Notes: generated by a model from the letters alone, not told the origin. Shown: positions 1 through 8,920, numbered from the stretch's first letter. The stretch is 33,286 nucleotides of DNA from Variovorax brevis (GCF_030317105.1 NZ_JASZYG010000035.1:1-33286); one strand, 5' to 3'. Numbers and translations are program-made.

Positions 1-454
1 AACGCAGCATGGATCAACCCACCACCATCGGAGACCGCCGACCCAACATCACCACAGCCCTGCACAGTAAATTCATGAAGCCGGGTGTAGCAAACTCATT
101 GACACGTTCCGCCCGGCGAACGACTGCTTTCTAGAAGCGTGCAAGGTCGGCTCAGGGCCCATGAGAGACCTTGGGCTCGGCAGCGCGAACTTCTGCTTCG
201 CATTGCATAGCGGGCATCGAATCTGACGGTGTTCTTGGCCGAGTTTTCAGGTTCCGACCATGCGGTCGCCGCTGCCGGAAGGTGCACCGGCTAGCCAGGG
301 GAGAAAGGCGCCTCCGCGTATCCAGAGGTCGCGCCCCCGTCCATAAGCGGTACTTATCAAAAAGGAACTCTAAGCGGCTTACAACGGCGCCGCCTCTTAT
401 GGATACTCGTTGCCAGTTTCAGCCACTGTCTTGCAGTAAATCACTAGCCTCCCA
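1..454. other. Intergenic region upstream of the amidohydrolase operon
   Basis: I see no credible gene here; the short ORFs have no recognisable domain and overlap each other on opposite strands. The right-hand end (about 340-385) carries dyad symmetries listed separately as probable LysR-type regulator sites. The first 330 bases resemble degenerate intergenic sequence rather than the end of a coding region, but a partial gene end before position 80 cannot be excluded. Confidence 0.6.
343..357. promoter_or_regulatory. Putative LysR-type operator before the amidohydrolase operon
   Basis: The sequence ATAAGCGGTACTTAT is an interrupted palindrome (ATAAG-N5-CTTAT) about 100 bases before the amidohydrolase start. 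It matches 12 of 15 bases with the perfect dyad at 3194-3208 beside the LysR gene. A second, shorter dyad (TAAGC-G-GCTTA) lies at 371-381, roughly two and a half helical turns further on, which fits the paired recognition and activation sites typical of LysR promoters. The assignment rests on symmetry and recurrence only. Confidence 0.55.
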
Positions 455-1291
455 ATGGCCTCGAATCGCCAGATCATCACCGCTATCGACAGCCATGCAC
501 ACGTTTTCGTGCGAGGCTTGCAACTGGCATCGTGGCGCCGGCATGCGCCCGACCACGATGCAACCTTGGACGAGTACCTGGCACTGCTCGACCGGCACGG
601 CGTTTCGCACGCGGTCCTAGTTCAACCGAGCTTTCTGGGTACCGACAACAGATTCATGCTTGACGCCATCCGCGCACAGCCGCAGCGCCTGCGCGGCGTC
701 GCGGTCATTGAGGCGGATGCGGACGACGACCAACTTCGTTTGTTGGCCGACGGGGGCATCGTCGGAGTCCGACTTAACCTGATCGGCCTGCCAGTCCCCG
801 ATTACACACGCGGCCCTTGGCAGCGCTTCCTGGCGCGCGTGCGAGAACTCGATTGGCACGTCGAACTGCATTGCGAGTTGCACGAACTTCCGCTCGCTGG
901 ACAGCCCGTGCTTGATGCCGGCTGCAACTTGGTGGTGGATCATTTCGGACGCCCCCAAAGGTCGGGCAATCGGGGCCTCGAATGGCTGCTTGAGGCCGCA
1001 CGCTCCGAGCGAACTTGGGTCAAGCTCTCCGCGGCGTATCGCAACTGGACTGACATGAACGGCCCTTCGGCGTGCGCGGCGGCGCAGACCCTGCTGGACA
1101 CATTCGGTGCCGCACGGCTCGTATGGGGCAGCGACTGGCCGCATACGCAACATCTTGGCGTAGCCAACTATCCGACTGCACATGCCGCATTGGCCAAGTG
1201 GGTACCGGATGCCGCAGCGCGACGCTCCATCTTGATCGACACGCCAGCTCAACTTTTTCACTTTCTACCTGGAGACAACCATGCGGAATAG
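455..1291 (+). CDS. Amidohydrolase-family metal-dependent hydrolase (2-pyrone-4,6-dicarboxylate lactonase-like)
   Basis: This 278-residue protein belongs to the amidohydrolase-2 TIM-barrel group that includes LigI-type lactonases, which hydrolyse lactones or related carboxylate ring compounds in the cytoplasm. Visible family signatures are the strand-1 motif DSHAH (His14, His16), the later VVDHFGRP motif (His163) and the strand-8 motif VWGSDWPH (Asp227). The length is normal for the family. The ATG at 455 leaves a short N-terminus before the first metal motif. Its last 11 bases overlap the start of the downstream Bug protein gene, so the two are surely co-transcribed. A LysR-type site upstream suggests control by the LysR gene at 2277-3158. 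The true substrate is unknown; pairing with Bug proteins suggests a di- or tricarboxylate or its lactone. Confidence 0.88.
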   Translation: MASNRQIITAIDSHAHVFVRGLQLASWRRHAPDHDATLDEYLALLDRHGVSHAVLVQPSFLGTDNRFMLDAIRAQPQRLRGVAVIEADADDDQLRLLADGGIVGVRLNLIGLPVPDYTRGPWQRFLARVRELDWHVELHCELHELPLAGQPVLDAGCNLVVDHFGRPQRSGNRGLEWLLEAARSERTWVKLSAAYRNWTDMNGPSACAAAQTLLDTFGAARLVWGSDWPHTQHLGVANYPTAHAALAKWVPDAAARRSILIDTPAQLFHFLPGDNHAE

Positions 1292-2267
1292 AACATCTCG
1301 TCGGCTTTGGCTGGCACATCTCGGCGCGGGCGGCGCAATGCTACTGACGTCGGTGGTTGCACAGGCACAGGCCTGGCCGTCCAAGCCCATCAAACTGGTC
1401 GTGAGCTACCCGCCCGGCGGTACTGTCGACGCCGTCGCGCGTGTCATCGCGCCTAAGCTCTCCGTTCGCCTGGGGCAACCTGTCATCGTGGACAACCGCG
1501 CGGGAGCAGGCGGTGCGATCGGCGGCGATCTAGTGGCGAAAAGCCCTGCGGACGGCTACACGCTTTTGCTCGACGCCTCCAATCACGCTCAGAATCCGGC
1601 TCTCCGCAGCAAGATGCCGTTTAACACGCTAGGCGACCTTGCCAGCGTGTCTTTGTTGGTCAAGGTCCCCAATGTCTTGGTCGTGAATCCCGCAACATCG
1701 ATCAACAGCGTCAAAGACCTTCTGTCGCAGGCCAAGGCCAAGCCGGGGCAGATCGACTATGCATCCTCGGGCAACGGCTCGGCGCAGCACCTCGCCGGGG
1801 AACTGTTTTCTTCCATGGCGTCCGTCAAAATGAACCACGTTGCCTATAAGGGCGGCGGGCCGGCGCTCACCGACGTGATGGCCGGTACGGTACCTGTTTT
1901 CTTCGCCAGCCTGGCCTCAAGTCTGCCTTACATCCAGGGCGGCAAGTTGCGCGCCGTCGCTGTGACCGGCAAAGCACGCTCGCCTGTTCTGCCTCAATTG
2001 CCGACTGTGGCGGAGTCGGGCTTGCCAGGTTACGAAGTTTACGAATGGAACGCGGTGTTCGCCCCGGCCGCTACGCCAGCCCCCGTGGTGGAGCGGCTGT
2101 CCAAGGAACTTGCTGCAGTGCTCGCGGAGCCCGACGTCCGCACTCGCCTGGAAGGCATGGGGGCCGAAGTCGTTGGTTCGAACCCTGCCGACCTCGACGC
2201 GTTTCGCCGTGCCGAACTGACCAAGTGGACCAAGCTGGCAAAGGACAACAAGATACAGCTTGACTAA
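1281..2267 (+). CDS. Bug-family tripartite tricarboxylate transporter substrate-binding protein
   Basis: This 328-residue exported protein is a Bug (TctC-like) periplasmic binding protein, a family very expanded in Burkholderiales that binds carboxylates and related small acids. An N-terminal signal segment (about residues 1-30, ending VAQAQA) precedes the family opening WPSKPIKLVV and the PPGGTVDAVAR motif. Further family marks are VDNRAGAGG, the DYASSGNGSAQHL segment and PTVAESGLPGYE. The start at 1281 has a good ribosome site (GGAGA) inside the end of the amidohydrolase gene, an 11-base overlap. No TctA or TctB membrane subunits are nearby, which is common for orphan Bug proteins that either borrow a distant permease or act as sensors. 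The ligand is probably the amidohydrolase substrate or a relative. The gene ends 9 bases before the convergent LysR gene. Confidence 0.92.
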   Translation: MRNRTSRRLWLAHLGAGGAMLLTSVVAQAQAWPSKPIKLVVSYPPGGTVDAVARVIAPKLSVRLGQPVIVDNRAGAGGAIGGDLVAKSPADGYTLLLDASNHAQNPALRSKMPFNTLGDLASVSLLVKVPNVLVVNPATSINSVKDLLSQAKAKPGQIDYASSGNGSAQHLAGELFSSMASVKMNHVAYKGGGPALTDVMAGTVPVFFASLASSLPYIQGGKLRAVAVTGKARSPVLPQLPTVAESGLPGYEVYEWNAVFAPAATPAPVVERLSKELAAVLAEPDVRTRLEGMGAEVVGSNPADLDAFRRAELTKWTKLAKDNKIQLD

Positions 2268-2276
2268 GGCTCCCGC

Positions 2277-3158
2277 TCAGAGACGCAGCATCGCTGCGAA
2301 GATGTCGGCAAACGTCGGACGCGAGCGCGCAAGCCACATTGCCGCGAGTTCGAAAGACGGTAGGCTGGCCCCGTCCCGAATCTCGGCGTAGCAGACCCCC
2401 TCGTGTCGCAACGCGCGCACCGAGCGGGGGAGCAAGGACCAACCTAAGCCAGCAGCGACGCAAGCCAACACCGTGAGAGTACGGCTTGCATCCTGCACGA
2501 TCCGGGTCTCGTGGCCCGCGCTTCGAAGCGCGCTGAGCATCTGGGTACGCATGGTTGGAATGTCGTGCTCTGGAAACCACACCAAACCAACCTTCGAGAT
2601 CTCGGCCATGGAGACGCGGCTGTCAGTGGCTAACTTGTAATCGACTGGAAGCGCGGCCACCATGGGTTCCGCGCCGACCCTCAGTTCGTGAACCCGCGCG
2701 TTCACGGACACCGGAGGATGCAGCAGGGCAATATCGATCCGCCCACCTTCCAGTGCCTCGACTTGCTCCGCATTGCTCATCTCACGCAGAACAACATCGA
2801 GCTGCGGGTGCTCCGCGTTCAGCCGTCGAAGAGCGCGCGGCAGTACGTCGTAGACGGCATGGGTGACAAAGCCGATCGTCAGGCGCCCGGCGCGGCCGGC
2901 GCCCATCGCTCGCGCTCGCGCAGCCGCGGCGTCGCCATGAGCAAGTGCCGCCCGCAGATCTTCAACTACGGCCAAACCGACTTCGGTCAGCTCCGCACCG
3001 CGTCGATTACGCGTGAACAGCTTGGCGCCAATCTCTTGTTCCAACCGATTCAGCGTTTGGGTCAGTGCCGGCTGCGCCAGGCCCAGCTCTTCCGCTGCAC
3101 GCGTCAGGCTTCCACCGTCCGCGATAGCAACGATGCAGCGCATCTGACGTGTGTCCAT
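2277..3158 (-). CDS. LysR-family transcriptional regulator
   Basis: This 293-residue protein has the standard LysR layout: an N-terminal winged helix-turn-helix (residues about 1-60, with GGSLTRAAEELGLAQPALTQ followed by LNRLEQEIGAKLF) and a C-terminal periplasmic-binding-protein-like effector domain. I chose the ATG at 3158 rather than the upstream one at 3218 because MDTRQMRCIVAIAD is the normal family start; the longer form would add 20 unrelated residues and cover the probable operator. It is convergent with the Bug gene at 1281-2267 and divergent from the Bug gene at 3298. A perfect ATAAGC-GAG-GCTTAT dyad lies 36 bases upstream, and a close copy precedes the amidohydrolase operon, so it probably regulates itself and both flanking units. 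The effector is likely a carboxylate. Confidence 0.93.
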   Translation of the reverse strand: MDTRQMRCIVAIADGGSLTRAAEELGLAQPALTQTLNRLEQEIGAKLFTRNRRGAELTEVGLAVVEDLRAALAHGDAAAARARAMGAGRAGRLTIGFVTHAVYDVLPRALRRLNAEHPQLDVVLREMSNAEQVEALEGGRIDIALLHPPVSVNARVHELRVGAEPMVAALPVDYKLATDSRVSMAEISKVGLVWFPEHDIPTMRTQMLSALRSAGHETRIVQDASRTLTVLACVAAGLGWSLLPRSVRALRHEGVCYAEIRDGASLPSFELAAMWLARSRPTFADIFAAMLRL

Positions 3159-3193
3159 GAGCCGGCATTCTAGGCAGGGCGGCTCGCTTTTCA

Positions 3194-3208
3194 ATAAGCG
3201 AGGCTTAT
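3194..3208. promoter_or_regulatory. Putative LysR operator between lysR and the second Bug gene
   Basis: ATAAGCGAGGCTTAT is a perfect inverted repeat (six-base arms, three-base centre) in the 139-base divergent intergenic region. It contains the T-N11-A pattern typical of LysR-family sites and matches the site at 343-357. Position and symmetry support autoregulation plus control of the divergent Bug gene. Confidence 0.65.
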
Positions 3209-3297
3209 GTAAACGCAACGGGGTACGCCTTACGCCACGCCCGCTGCGTCCGCATACTGACTGCTCCGCTACCCACTACAGCGAGACATCACACACC

Positions 3298-4299
3298 ATG
3301 GAAACTTTGAACACCCTGTCCCTCTCGCGTCGGCAATGGTTGAAGCAGACCTCAGTGATCGCGCTGGCGGGCAGCCTGCCACTCGTTGGCCAAGCGCAGG
3401 CCGCGTGGCCGACCAAACCATTGCGGCTGGTGGTGCCGTTCTCCCCGGGTGGTAGTTCGGAAATCGTTGCACGCTCGGTGGCTGCGGAGATGAGCAAGAC
3501 CATCGGCCAAAGCGTTTTCGTCGACAACAAGCCCGGCGCCGCTGGAAATATCGCCATGCAGGAAGTGGCCAACTCCGAGGACGGGCACACGTTCATTCTG
3601 GGTCACATCGGCACGCTGGCGGTGAATCCCTTCATCTTCGCCAAGCTACCCTACGACCCGGCAAAAGACTTCGTTCCGGTGAGCCTCCTGTCCAAGGTGC
3701 CGAGTCTGTATGTCGTGCACCCGGACGTCCCCGCAAAGGACCTCAAGGAATTCGTCGCGTATGCCAAGAAAAACCCAGGACAGCTCAACTATGGCTCGGC
3801 AGGCAACGGAAGCGCCGGACATCTTGCATTCGAGTACCTGAAGATGGTGTCTGACATCAACCTCTTGCACATCCCGTTCAAAGGCACGGGTCCCATGCTG
3901 ACCGATCTCATGTCAGGACGTCTGCAGGCTGCGTCGGTGGGCGCACCAGCGCTGATTCAATTTATCAAGGCCGGCAAGCTGCGCTGCATCGCTACGGGAA
4001 CCACGGAGCGACTGCCGCAGTTGCCCGACGTTCCCACGGTAGCCGAGCAGGGGTACAAGGGATTCGAGATGACGCAGTGGTACGGCCTGCTTGCGCCTTC
4101 CAAATGGCCCAAAGCAAACGTCGCAAAGCTGGAGGCAGAGGCCATCAAGGCGGCGAAGACGGCAGCCGTACGGGACAAATTGGCTTCAGACACGGCCTTA
4201 GCTATCGGCAGCACCGCTGCGGAGTTCGACGCATTCATCAAGAGCGAGCAGGCTCGCTGGAAACCGGTGATCGCACGAGCCCAGATCAAGGCCGACTAG
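3298..4299 (+). CDS. Bug-family substrate-binding protein with Tat-like signal
   Basis: This 333-residue periplasmic binding protein is a second Bug/TctC-family member. I placed the start at ATG 3298; an in-frame upstream ATG at 3151 would include 49 residues of intergenic sequence and the LysR operator. The signal segment contains SRRQWLK followed by a hydrophobic stretch ending GQAQA, which is a plausible twin-arginine motif. The mature part opens WPTKPLRLVVPFSPGGSSE and carries the family motifs VDNKPGAAGN, LNYGSAGNGSAGHL and PTVAEQGYKGFE. It is divergent from LysR and shares its putative operator. The next gene is a truncated carboxylate-CoA ligase 86 bases downstream, suggesting that the original unit bound and activated a carboxylic acid. 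Confidence 0.92.
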   Translation: METLNTLSLSRRQWLKQTSVIALAGSLPLVGQAQAAWPTKPLRLVVPFSPGGSSEIVARSVAAEMSKTIGQSVFVDNKPGAAGNIAMQEVANSEDGHTFILGHIGTLAVNPFIFAKLPYDPAKDFVPVSLLSKVPSLYVVHPDVPAKDLKEFVAYAKKNPGQLNYGSAGNGSAGHLAFEYLKMVSDINLLHIPFKGTGPMLTDLMSGRLQAASVGAPALIQFIKAGKLRCIATGTTERLPQLPDVPTVAEQGYKGFEMTQWYGLLAPSKWPKANVAKLEAEAIKAAKTAAVRDKLASDTALAIGSTAAEFDAFIKSEQARWKPVIARAQIKAD

Positions 4300-4385
4300 C
4301 TTGCATCTCTGCGGCCAATCTCTTCATCGCCCCTTTGCGATGGGGGAACGCTGCCGCTTCCAATCGTCCAAACGGAGACACCTTC

Positions 4386-5129
4386 ATGCAGATCACGGGT
4401 ATGTTGCACGGCGCGCGGCTGCTGCAGTTCGCTGGTTTTCCCGCCACCGAGGTGCTGAGCCCAGCGGCCAGCGAAGAGGAAATCAAGGGGCTAATCGACA
4501 ACTACGGGCTCATTTTTATCAAGCCCGTCTTCAAGGGCGGCATCGGCAAGAAGGGCAAGGCTGGGCTGCTGGGCCGTGCCACCGACCTCAAGACCGCGCT
4601 GGCCGAGAAGGAGCGCCTCTACTTTGCAGAGCACCAAGTGGGCCACGTCAAGGCCAAGGCCAACGGCGTGACCTTCGAGGCGGGCGTGCCGGCCAAGCAC
4701 GAGGTTTACTTCTCGATCAGCGACTCCACGCGCTTCCGTGCGCCGACCATGACGCTCACGCACATGGGCGGTATGGACATTGAGGAGCTCGACAAGGGCC
4801 AAGTCGCCATGGTGCCATTCGATCCACTGACCGGCCTCAAGGCCTTCGTTGTAGCCAACGCGCTGACCGAGATCGGCGCGCCCAAGGAGATCATCTCCCC
4901 GCTGGTGCAGCAGCTGCCCAAACTGTGGGAGCTGTTCCACGACTTTGGCATGACCACGCTAGAGCTCAACCCGATCCGCATGCGCGAGGACAAGAAGGGC
5001 CGGCTTACGCCGGTGGCCTGCGACTTCTGCAAGTTCCATTCAGGCCAACGTTCGATAAAGCCTTCATTTGCGCGAAGCGCGCGCGCCTGTCGCTGTGATG
5101 GCCTTGCAGCATGTTTCCCGACGTACTGA
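4386..5129 (+). pseudogene. Truncated ATP-grasp carboxylate-CoA ligase (ATP-citrate lyase/succinyl-CoA synthetase beta-like)
   Basis: Residues 1-214 resemble the N-terminal ATP-grasp and subunit-interaction part of ATP-citrate lyase/succinyl-CoA ligase beta-type proteins (for example IKPVFKGGIGKKGKAGLLG, HEVYFSISDS and TTLELNPIRMRE). The start at 4386 has a GGAGA ribosome site. Family members that I recall run to about 420 residues, with a citrate-binding-like domain following a conserved VACDF segment. Here similarity stops exactly after VACDF (about base 5027), and the frame runs on for 33 unrelated, Arg/Ser/Cys-rich residues to a stop at 5129. No alpha subunit or remaining domain follows. 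I therefore regard it as a 3'-truncated remnant, probably inactive, although the ATP-grasp half could still fold. Confidence 0.75.
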
Positions 5130-5312
5130 AGTGGTCCTCCACGCTGCGAAGGTCCAATTTCGAGGTGGACCTGCCGTCCAAACTGAAATCCATCAATGGC
5201 CGCTTTCTGAAGCCGCCGTCATTTGTCATTTTGGGTTGAATGACTGCAGGCAGTTGCGGATTCAACCGGACGATTGCACCTCAAGACGCGCGGCGCCACT
5301 GCACAACCTACG
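5028..5312. other. Non-coding junction sequence after the truncated ligase
   Basis: From base 5028 the sequence no longer resembles the ligase and contains no recognisable gene up to the convergent PHA-family gene. It could be a degraded mobile element or dispersed intergenic sequence that replaced the ligase 3' half. I see no transposase motif, clear terminal inverted repeats or target duplication. Confidence 0.5.
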
Positions 5313-5624
5313 CTACTTCTTTGTCAATAGCAGTTGGCCCATTTTCTGAAGCCTCGCCTTGAGGCCGGTGGCGATGACGCCGAGGAAACCGGGCAGCTCA
5401 AGTTCCATCGTTACTGTGGCATCGAGGACTTGGATGACCCCGGAGATAGTTTGACCCAGCGCCGCGACGCTGAAGATGAGCCGGTCACCGTCCCAGCGCT
5501 CGCTGGGGGCCCCGCCGCTGCCGGGCAACAGGTTGATGATCTTCGCGAAACCGCCCTCGATGCGGCGTCGTGCCTCGGCGCGGCCGAGCTGATGTGGCAT
5601 GCTGATGATGATGTGCGAAGCCAT
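5313..5624 (-). CDS. Polyhydroxyalkanoic acid system family protein (PHA granule region type)
   Basis: The 103-residue product resembles the small PHA_gran_rgn family found with polyhydroxyalkanoate genes in proteobacteria. Family-like features are an early PHQLGRAEARRRIEGGF helix, a central ERWDGDRLIFSVAALGQTI segment giving beta strands, then ELELPGFLGVIATGLK and a final basic helix. I chose ATG 5624 (MASHIIISMPHQL) because the longer in-frame extension to 5774 shows no similarity; ATG 5630 is also possible. No clear ribosome site is visible. No phaC, phaA or phasin genes lie nearby, so the gene is an orphan here. Its biochemical role is not established, and the family link is by sequence pattern only. 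Confidence 0.72.
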   Translation of the reverse strand: MASHIIISMPHQLGRAEARRRIEGGFAKIINLLPGSGGAPSERWDGDRLIFSVAALGQTISGVIQVLDATVTMELELPGFLGVIATGLKARLQKMGQLLLTKK

Positions 5625-6124
5625 ACGCATAGGGTGCAGCGAATCGACGCAGTGGGCAAGGGCCTGCAGGGGCAACGGGCAGCTCCGCAGCGATTGCGGT
5701 TGTACCCGGGCGCGGGTCGAATTCAAGCTGTTCGACAGATTCCGGTCTTCCAAGTGTGAAGGCGCCCGCATCATCTACGGCCGGTCTCAAGGTAATGAAG
5801 TCGTAGCTCGGCTGCATGCTCTCGAGCGACTCACCCTTGCACCATCGAACGGCCGCTATCTTGGCCAGCCGAGTGGAAGTCTGGGCCCAGTCCAGTCCTT
5901 CGATGCCGCTCGCTGGGCGTCCGCAATGTGCGGAAGCAGTCGTAGAAGCCGAGGAAATACGTCGGCTCTCTTGTGCCACGAGAGTCACAATTTTCAACTT
6001 CTACACTGAGGCGCTCGGCGCGGCAGGATCAGCGCGTTTTTGATCGTCGGCGTTCCGTGCACCTCCCTGTCGTCCGACAATGGCGCCGTCTCGATTGCGG
6101 CTTGCCTTCAGGCAAGATACCCAC
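5625..6124. other. Intergenic region between the PHA-family gene and the cyclase gene
   Basis: This roughly 500-base stretch separates divergent genes and must hold both promoters. The ORFs crossing it lack recognisable domains and overlap on both strands. I see no convincing promoter hexamers, hairpin or repeat. Confidence 0.5.
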
Positions 6125-8920
6125 ATGCAGAGCGTCGAACTCAGGCATCGACTCCTGGTGATTCTGGCCGCGGATGCGGCTGGCTACTCGCGCCTGATGG
6201 CCTTGGACGATATAGCCTGCCTGAATGCGCTCGATTCAGCGCGCCGCGTTTTCGAAACGTACATCAAGGCCTATGGCGGCCGGTTGATCGACACAGCCGG
6301 TGACTCCGTGCTTGCCGTCTTCGAGACGGCGAGCGGCGCAGTGAGCGCGGCAATCGCGGCCCAGGAGGAGATCGCGACGCAATCCAGTGACGTGCCGCAA
6401 GACCGCCGGATGTTGTTTCGTATCGGCATTCACCTCGGCGACGTGCTCGAAAAAGGCGATGGCACTGTGTACGGTGACGGGGTCAACATCGCGGCGCGCC
6501 TGCAGACGCTCGCGCAGCCAGGTGGCATGACTGTGTCGCAGGCCGTTCACGGTGCGATCTCCCATCGATTGCGCACAGCGTTCGAGGACATCGGCCTGCA
6601 GATGATCAAGAACATCGCAACGCCTGTGCACGCGTTCCGGCTCCTGCATGCTGAACAACGACCGCAGCACGACGTCTCGGCCGCACTTGACGCACGCCGC
6701 CCCATGTCGGCAACGATGCCAGCCGCCTTTGCGGGCCAACCCGCGAGCACTCGCTCAACGCTGCCACCGCCGCATCCCGCGCTGCTGGGGCGTGAAGATG
6801 ATTTGGCCGCGCTCGAGAAATTGTTGACAGCGCATCGCCTCGTCACTGTGGTCGGCGCCGGTGGAATCGGCAAGACTTCGCTGGCGCTGTGGGCCGGCAC
6901 CACAGCGCAGGCGGCCCATCCAGATGGCGCCGCGTGGGTCGAACTTGGCCCCATCAGCCATCCGGCCTTGCTGTGCGCCACGGTGGCGCGCGCCGTCGGC
7001 TTGCCCGTCGGTCGCGGCGACGACCCGCTTCCTTCGCTGCTGGCGGGTCTAAAGACACGGCGCATGCTGATCGTGCTAGACAACGCAGAACACTTGCTCG
7101 GCGCCGTGGCGCAGCTCGCCGAGGCGGTGATCCGGTTGACGCCGGGTGTGCGCTTGCTCGTCACGAGCCAGGCCGCACTCCGATGCGAGGACGAGCACAT
7201 CCTGCGATTGGGTGCGCTCGCGATTCCCGACTCCCAAACGACGCCCGAAGTGGCCGCGGGTTTTGGCGCGGTGGCCTTGTTTGTGGATGGGGCCAAAGCC
7301 GCCAACCGGACATTCGCGTTGAGCGAAGGCAACGTGGACAACGTAGTCGCGATCTGCCGCGGATTGGATGGAATTCCACTCGCCCTGAAGCTTGCGTCGG
7401 CGCGCGTGTCCTTGTTCGGATTGAGCGGGCTGGCTTCGCAACTGCCTGAACGGCTGCGTGTGCTGGGTGGAGGCAACCGCAATGCGCCACCGCGCCAGCA
7501 AACGCTGCGAGCTGCACTCGACTGGAGCTACGGGCTCCTGAGTGCGACCGAACAAACCGTGTTCAAAGGCTTGGGCATATTCGTCGACGGGTTCACGCTG
7601 GCACTCGCTTCCGCGGTCACGGTGGATGCGCGAGGCCGAGCGATCGACGGGTCGGCGCTTGTCGATGCGCTGGCGGAATTGGTCGATCGCTCGCTCGTTG
7701 TTGTCATCGATCGCGGCGATCTGCCTCGATACCAATTGCTCGAAAGTGCCCGTGAATACGCATTGGATCAACTGCGCGCAGCGGGCGAACTGCATGAGGC
7801 GCAGCATCGACATGCCAAGGCGATCTTGCGAAGGTTTCAGGGCGGCGACGAGAGCCTTTGGGTCACTACCGATGTCGCGTGGCTTGCCGCATGCGCGGCG
7901 GAGCTTGGCAACCTGCGCGCAGCGCTCGAATGGAGCAAGTACCACGACTTGACGCTTGTGCTGGCGCTGGCCGGTTCGTCGGCGCATTTCTTCACGATGA
8001 TGGGCCTGATGCACGAGTACCGTCGGCGCAGCGCGGAACTCGCGGACCATCTCCCGTCCGACGTGGAGCCGGCCGTCCTCGCAGCGTTCTGGCTCGGAAG
8101 GGCGCAAGCGATGGCGTTGTCGAACTACCGCGAGATGCGTGTATGTGCCATCAAGGCCGCTGATTTTCACCGGCAATCGGCCAGCGCGCGCGGTCTTTAT
8201 CTTTCGCTTTGCTTCTGGGTGATGGCAGGCCCCACGCCGCCGGACGAAGGTCGACGCGTGCTCGACGAACTCTCAAACCTGGAAGATCCGCATTGGCCGC
8301 CGCGCCTGCTTGCGTACCGACAATTGGCGACCTGCACAGCAATGATGTATGCGAACGATCCCGTAGGCATGCAGTTCGCCGGCAAGGCAGGTCTGGCGCT
8401 GGCGAAACTCGCAGGCGCTGACCGCTCCGCTGCCGTCTTCGAGTGTCACATCGTGCGGTCGGACCTCACGCTCGGCAACGTGGAGGGAGCGTTGTCTCGC
8501 GCCCGCAATTTAGTAGCGCACGAACACCGCCGGGGCGGACTGCTCAACGCTTCACTAGGTTATCTAGCGGTCGCCTTGTTGATCGCCGGCGACTTGCTCC
8601 AGGCACGCGTAGTGATTGCAGACTTCTTCGACTGCTGCCGCAGCGCTGAATGGGACGGCTTCGACGATTTCGCTGGGATTCCCATACGGTTGACGCTTGG
8701 CGAACAACGCCACACCAGCGCTGCGCGCCTTGTCGGCTACCGCGACAAGGCGACGCATCGACTAGGACGCGAAACGCCGTTCGGCGCCGCCTTGCGGGCT
8801 CACGCGCTGGCTGCATTCGAGGGTCACCTAGACGACGCCACGGTTCAAAAGCTAATCGCCGAGGGCCATCAAATGCGCGAGGAAGACGTCTGCGCAGTCA
8901 CGCTCGAAGCCGGCAATTGA
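6125..8920 (+). CDS. Class III adenylate/guanylate cyclase fused to a STAND-type ATPase and helical repeats
   Basis: This 931-residue protein starts with a class III nucleotide cyclase domain (about 8-180). The two metal-binding aspartates are visible as Asp17 in ADAAGYSRLM and Asp60 in DTAGDSVLAVF, followed by the GDGVNIAARL signature. Residues about 215-560 form an NTPase of the NB-ARC/AfsR-like STAND type, with Walker A GAGGIGKTS (244-252), Walker B MLIVLDN (Asp319) and a winged-helix-like segment around ALDWSYGLLS. The remaining 370 residues are helical and TPR-like. It is cytoplasmic, with no membrane segment. This architecture is known in rhizobia and Burkholderiales and suggests that an unknown signal, sensed by the repeats or ATPase, alters cyclic nucleotide output. 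I prefer ATG 6125 over 6080 because the cyclase domain begins at once; neither has a strong ribosome site. It appears monocistronic. Confidence 0.87.
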   Translation: MQSVELRHRLLVILAADAAGYSRLMALDDIACLNALDSARRVFETYIKAYGGRLIDTAGDSVLAVFETASGAVSAAIAAQEEIATQSSDVPQDRRMLFRIGIHLGDVLEKGDGTVYGDGVNIAARLQTLAQPGGMTVSQAVHGAISHRLRTAFEDIGLQMIKNIATPVHAFRLLHAEQRPQHDVSAALDARRPMSATMPAAFAGQPASTRSTLPPPHPALLGREDDLAALEKLLTAHRLVTVVGAGGIGKTSLALWAGTTAQAAHPDGAAWVELGPISHPALLCATVARAVGLPVGRGDDPLPSLLAGLKTRRMLIVLDNAEHLLGAVAQLAEAVIRLTPGVRLLVTSQAALRCEDEHILRLGALAIPDSQTTPEVAAGFGAVALFVDGAKAANRTFALSEGNVDNVVAICRGLDGIPLALKLASARVSLFGLSGLASQLPERLRVLGGGNRNAPPRQQTLRAALDWSYGLLSATEQTVFKGLGIFVDGFTLALASAVTVDARGRAIDGSALVDALAELVDRSLVVVIDRGDLPRYQLLESAREYALDQLRAAGELHEAQHRHAKAILRRFQGGDESLWVTTDVAWLAACAAELGNLRAALEWSKYHDLTLVLALAGSSAHFFTMMGLMHEYRRRSAELADHLPSDVEPAVLAAFWLGRAQAMALSNYREMRVCAIKAADFHRQSASARGLYLSLCFWVMAGPTPPDEGRRVLDELSNLEDPHWPPRLLAYRQLATCTAMMYANDPVGMQFAGKAGLALAKLAGADRSAAVFECHIVRSDLTLGNVEGALSRARNLVAHEHRRGGLLNASLGYLAVALLIAGDLLQARVVIADFFDCCRSAEWDGFDDFAGIPIRLTLGEQRHTSAARLVGYRDKATHRLGRETPFGAALRAHALAAFEGHLDDATVQKLIAEGHQMREEDVCAVTLEAGN

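Noticed and set aside
4325..4342. Hairpin CATCGC-N6-GCGATG between the second Bug gene and the truncated ligase
   Set aside because: Only six pairs and no T-tract; too weak to call a terminator.
5485..5997. A 170-codon minus-strand ORF upstream of the PHA-family gene
   Set aside because: It has no domain and overlaps the PHA-family gene out of frame, so it is probably chance.
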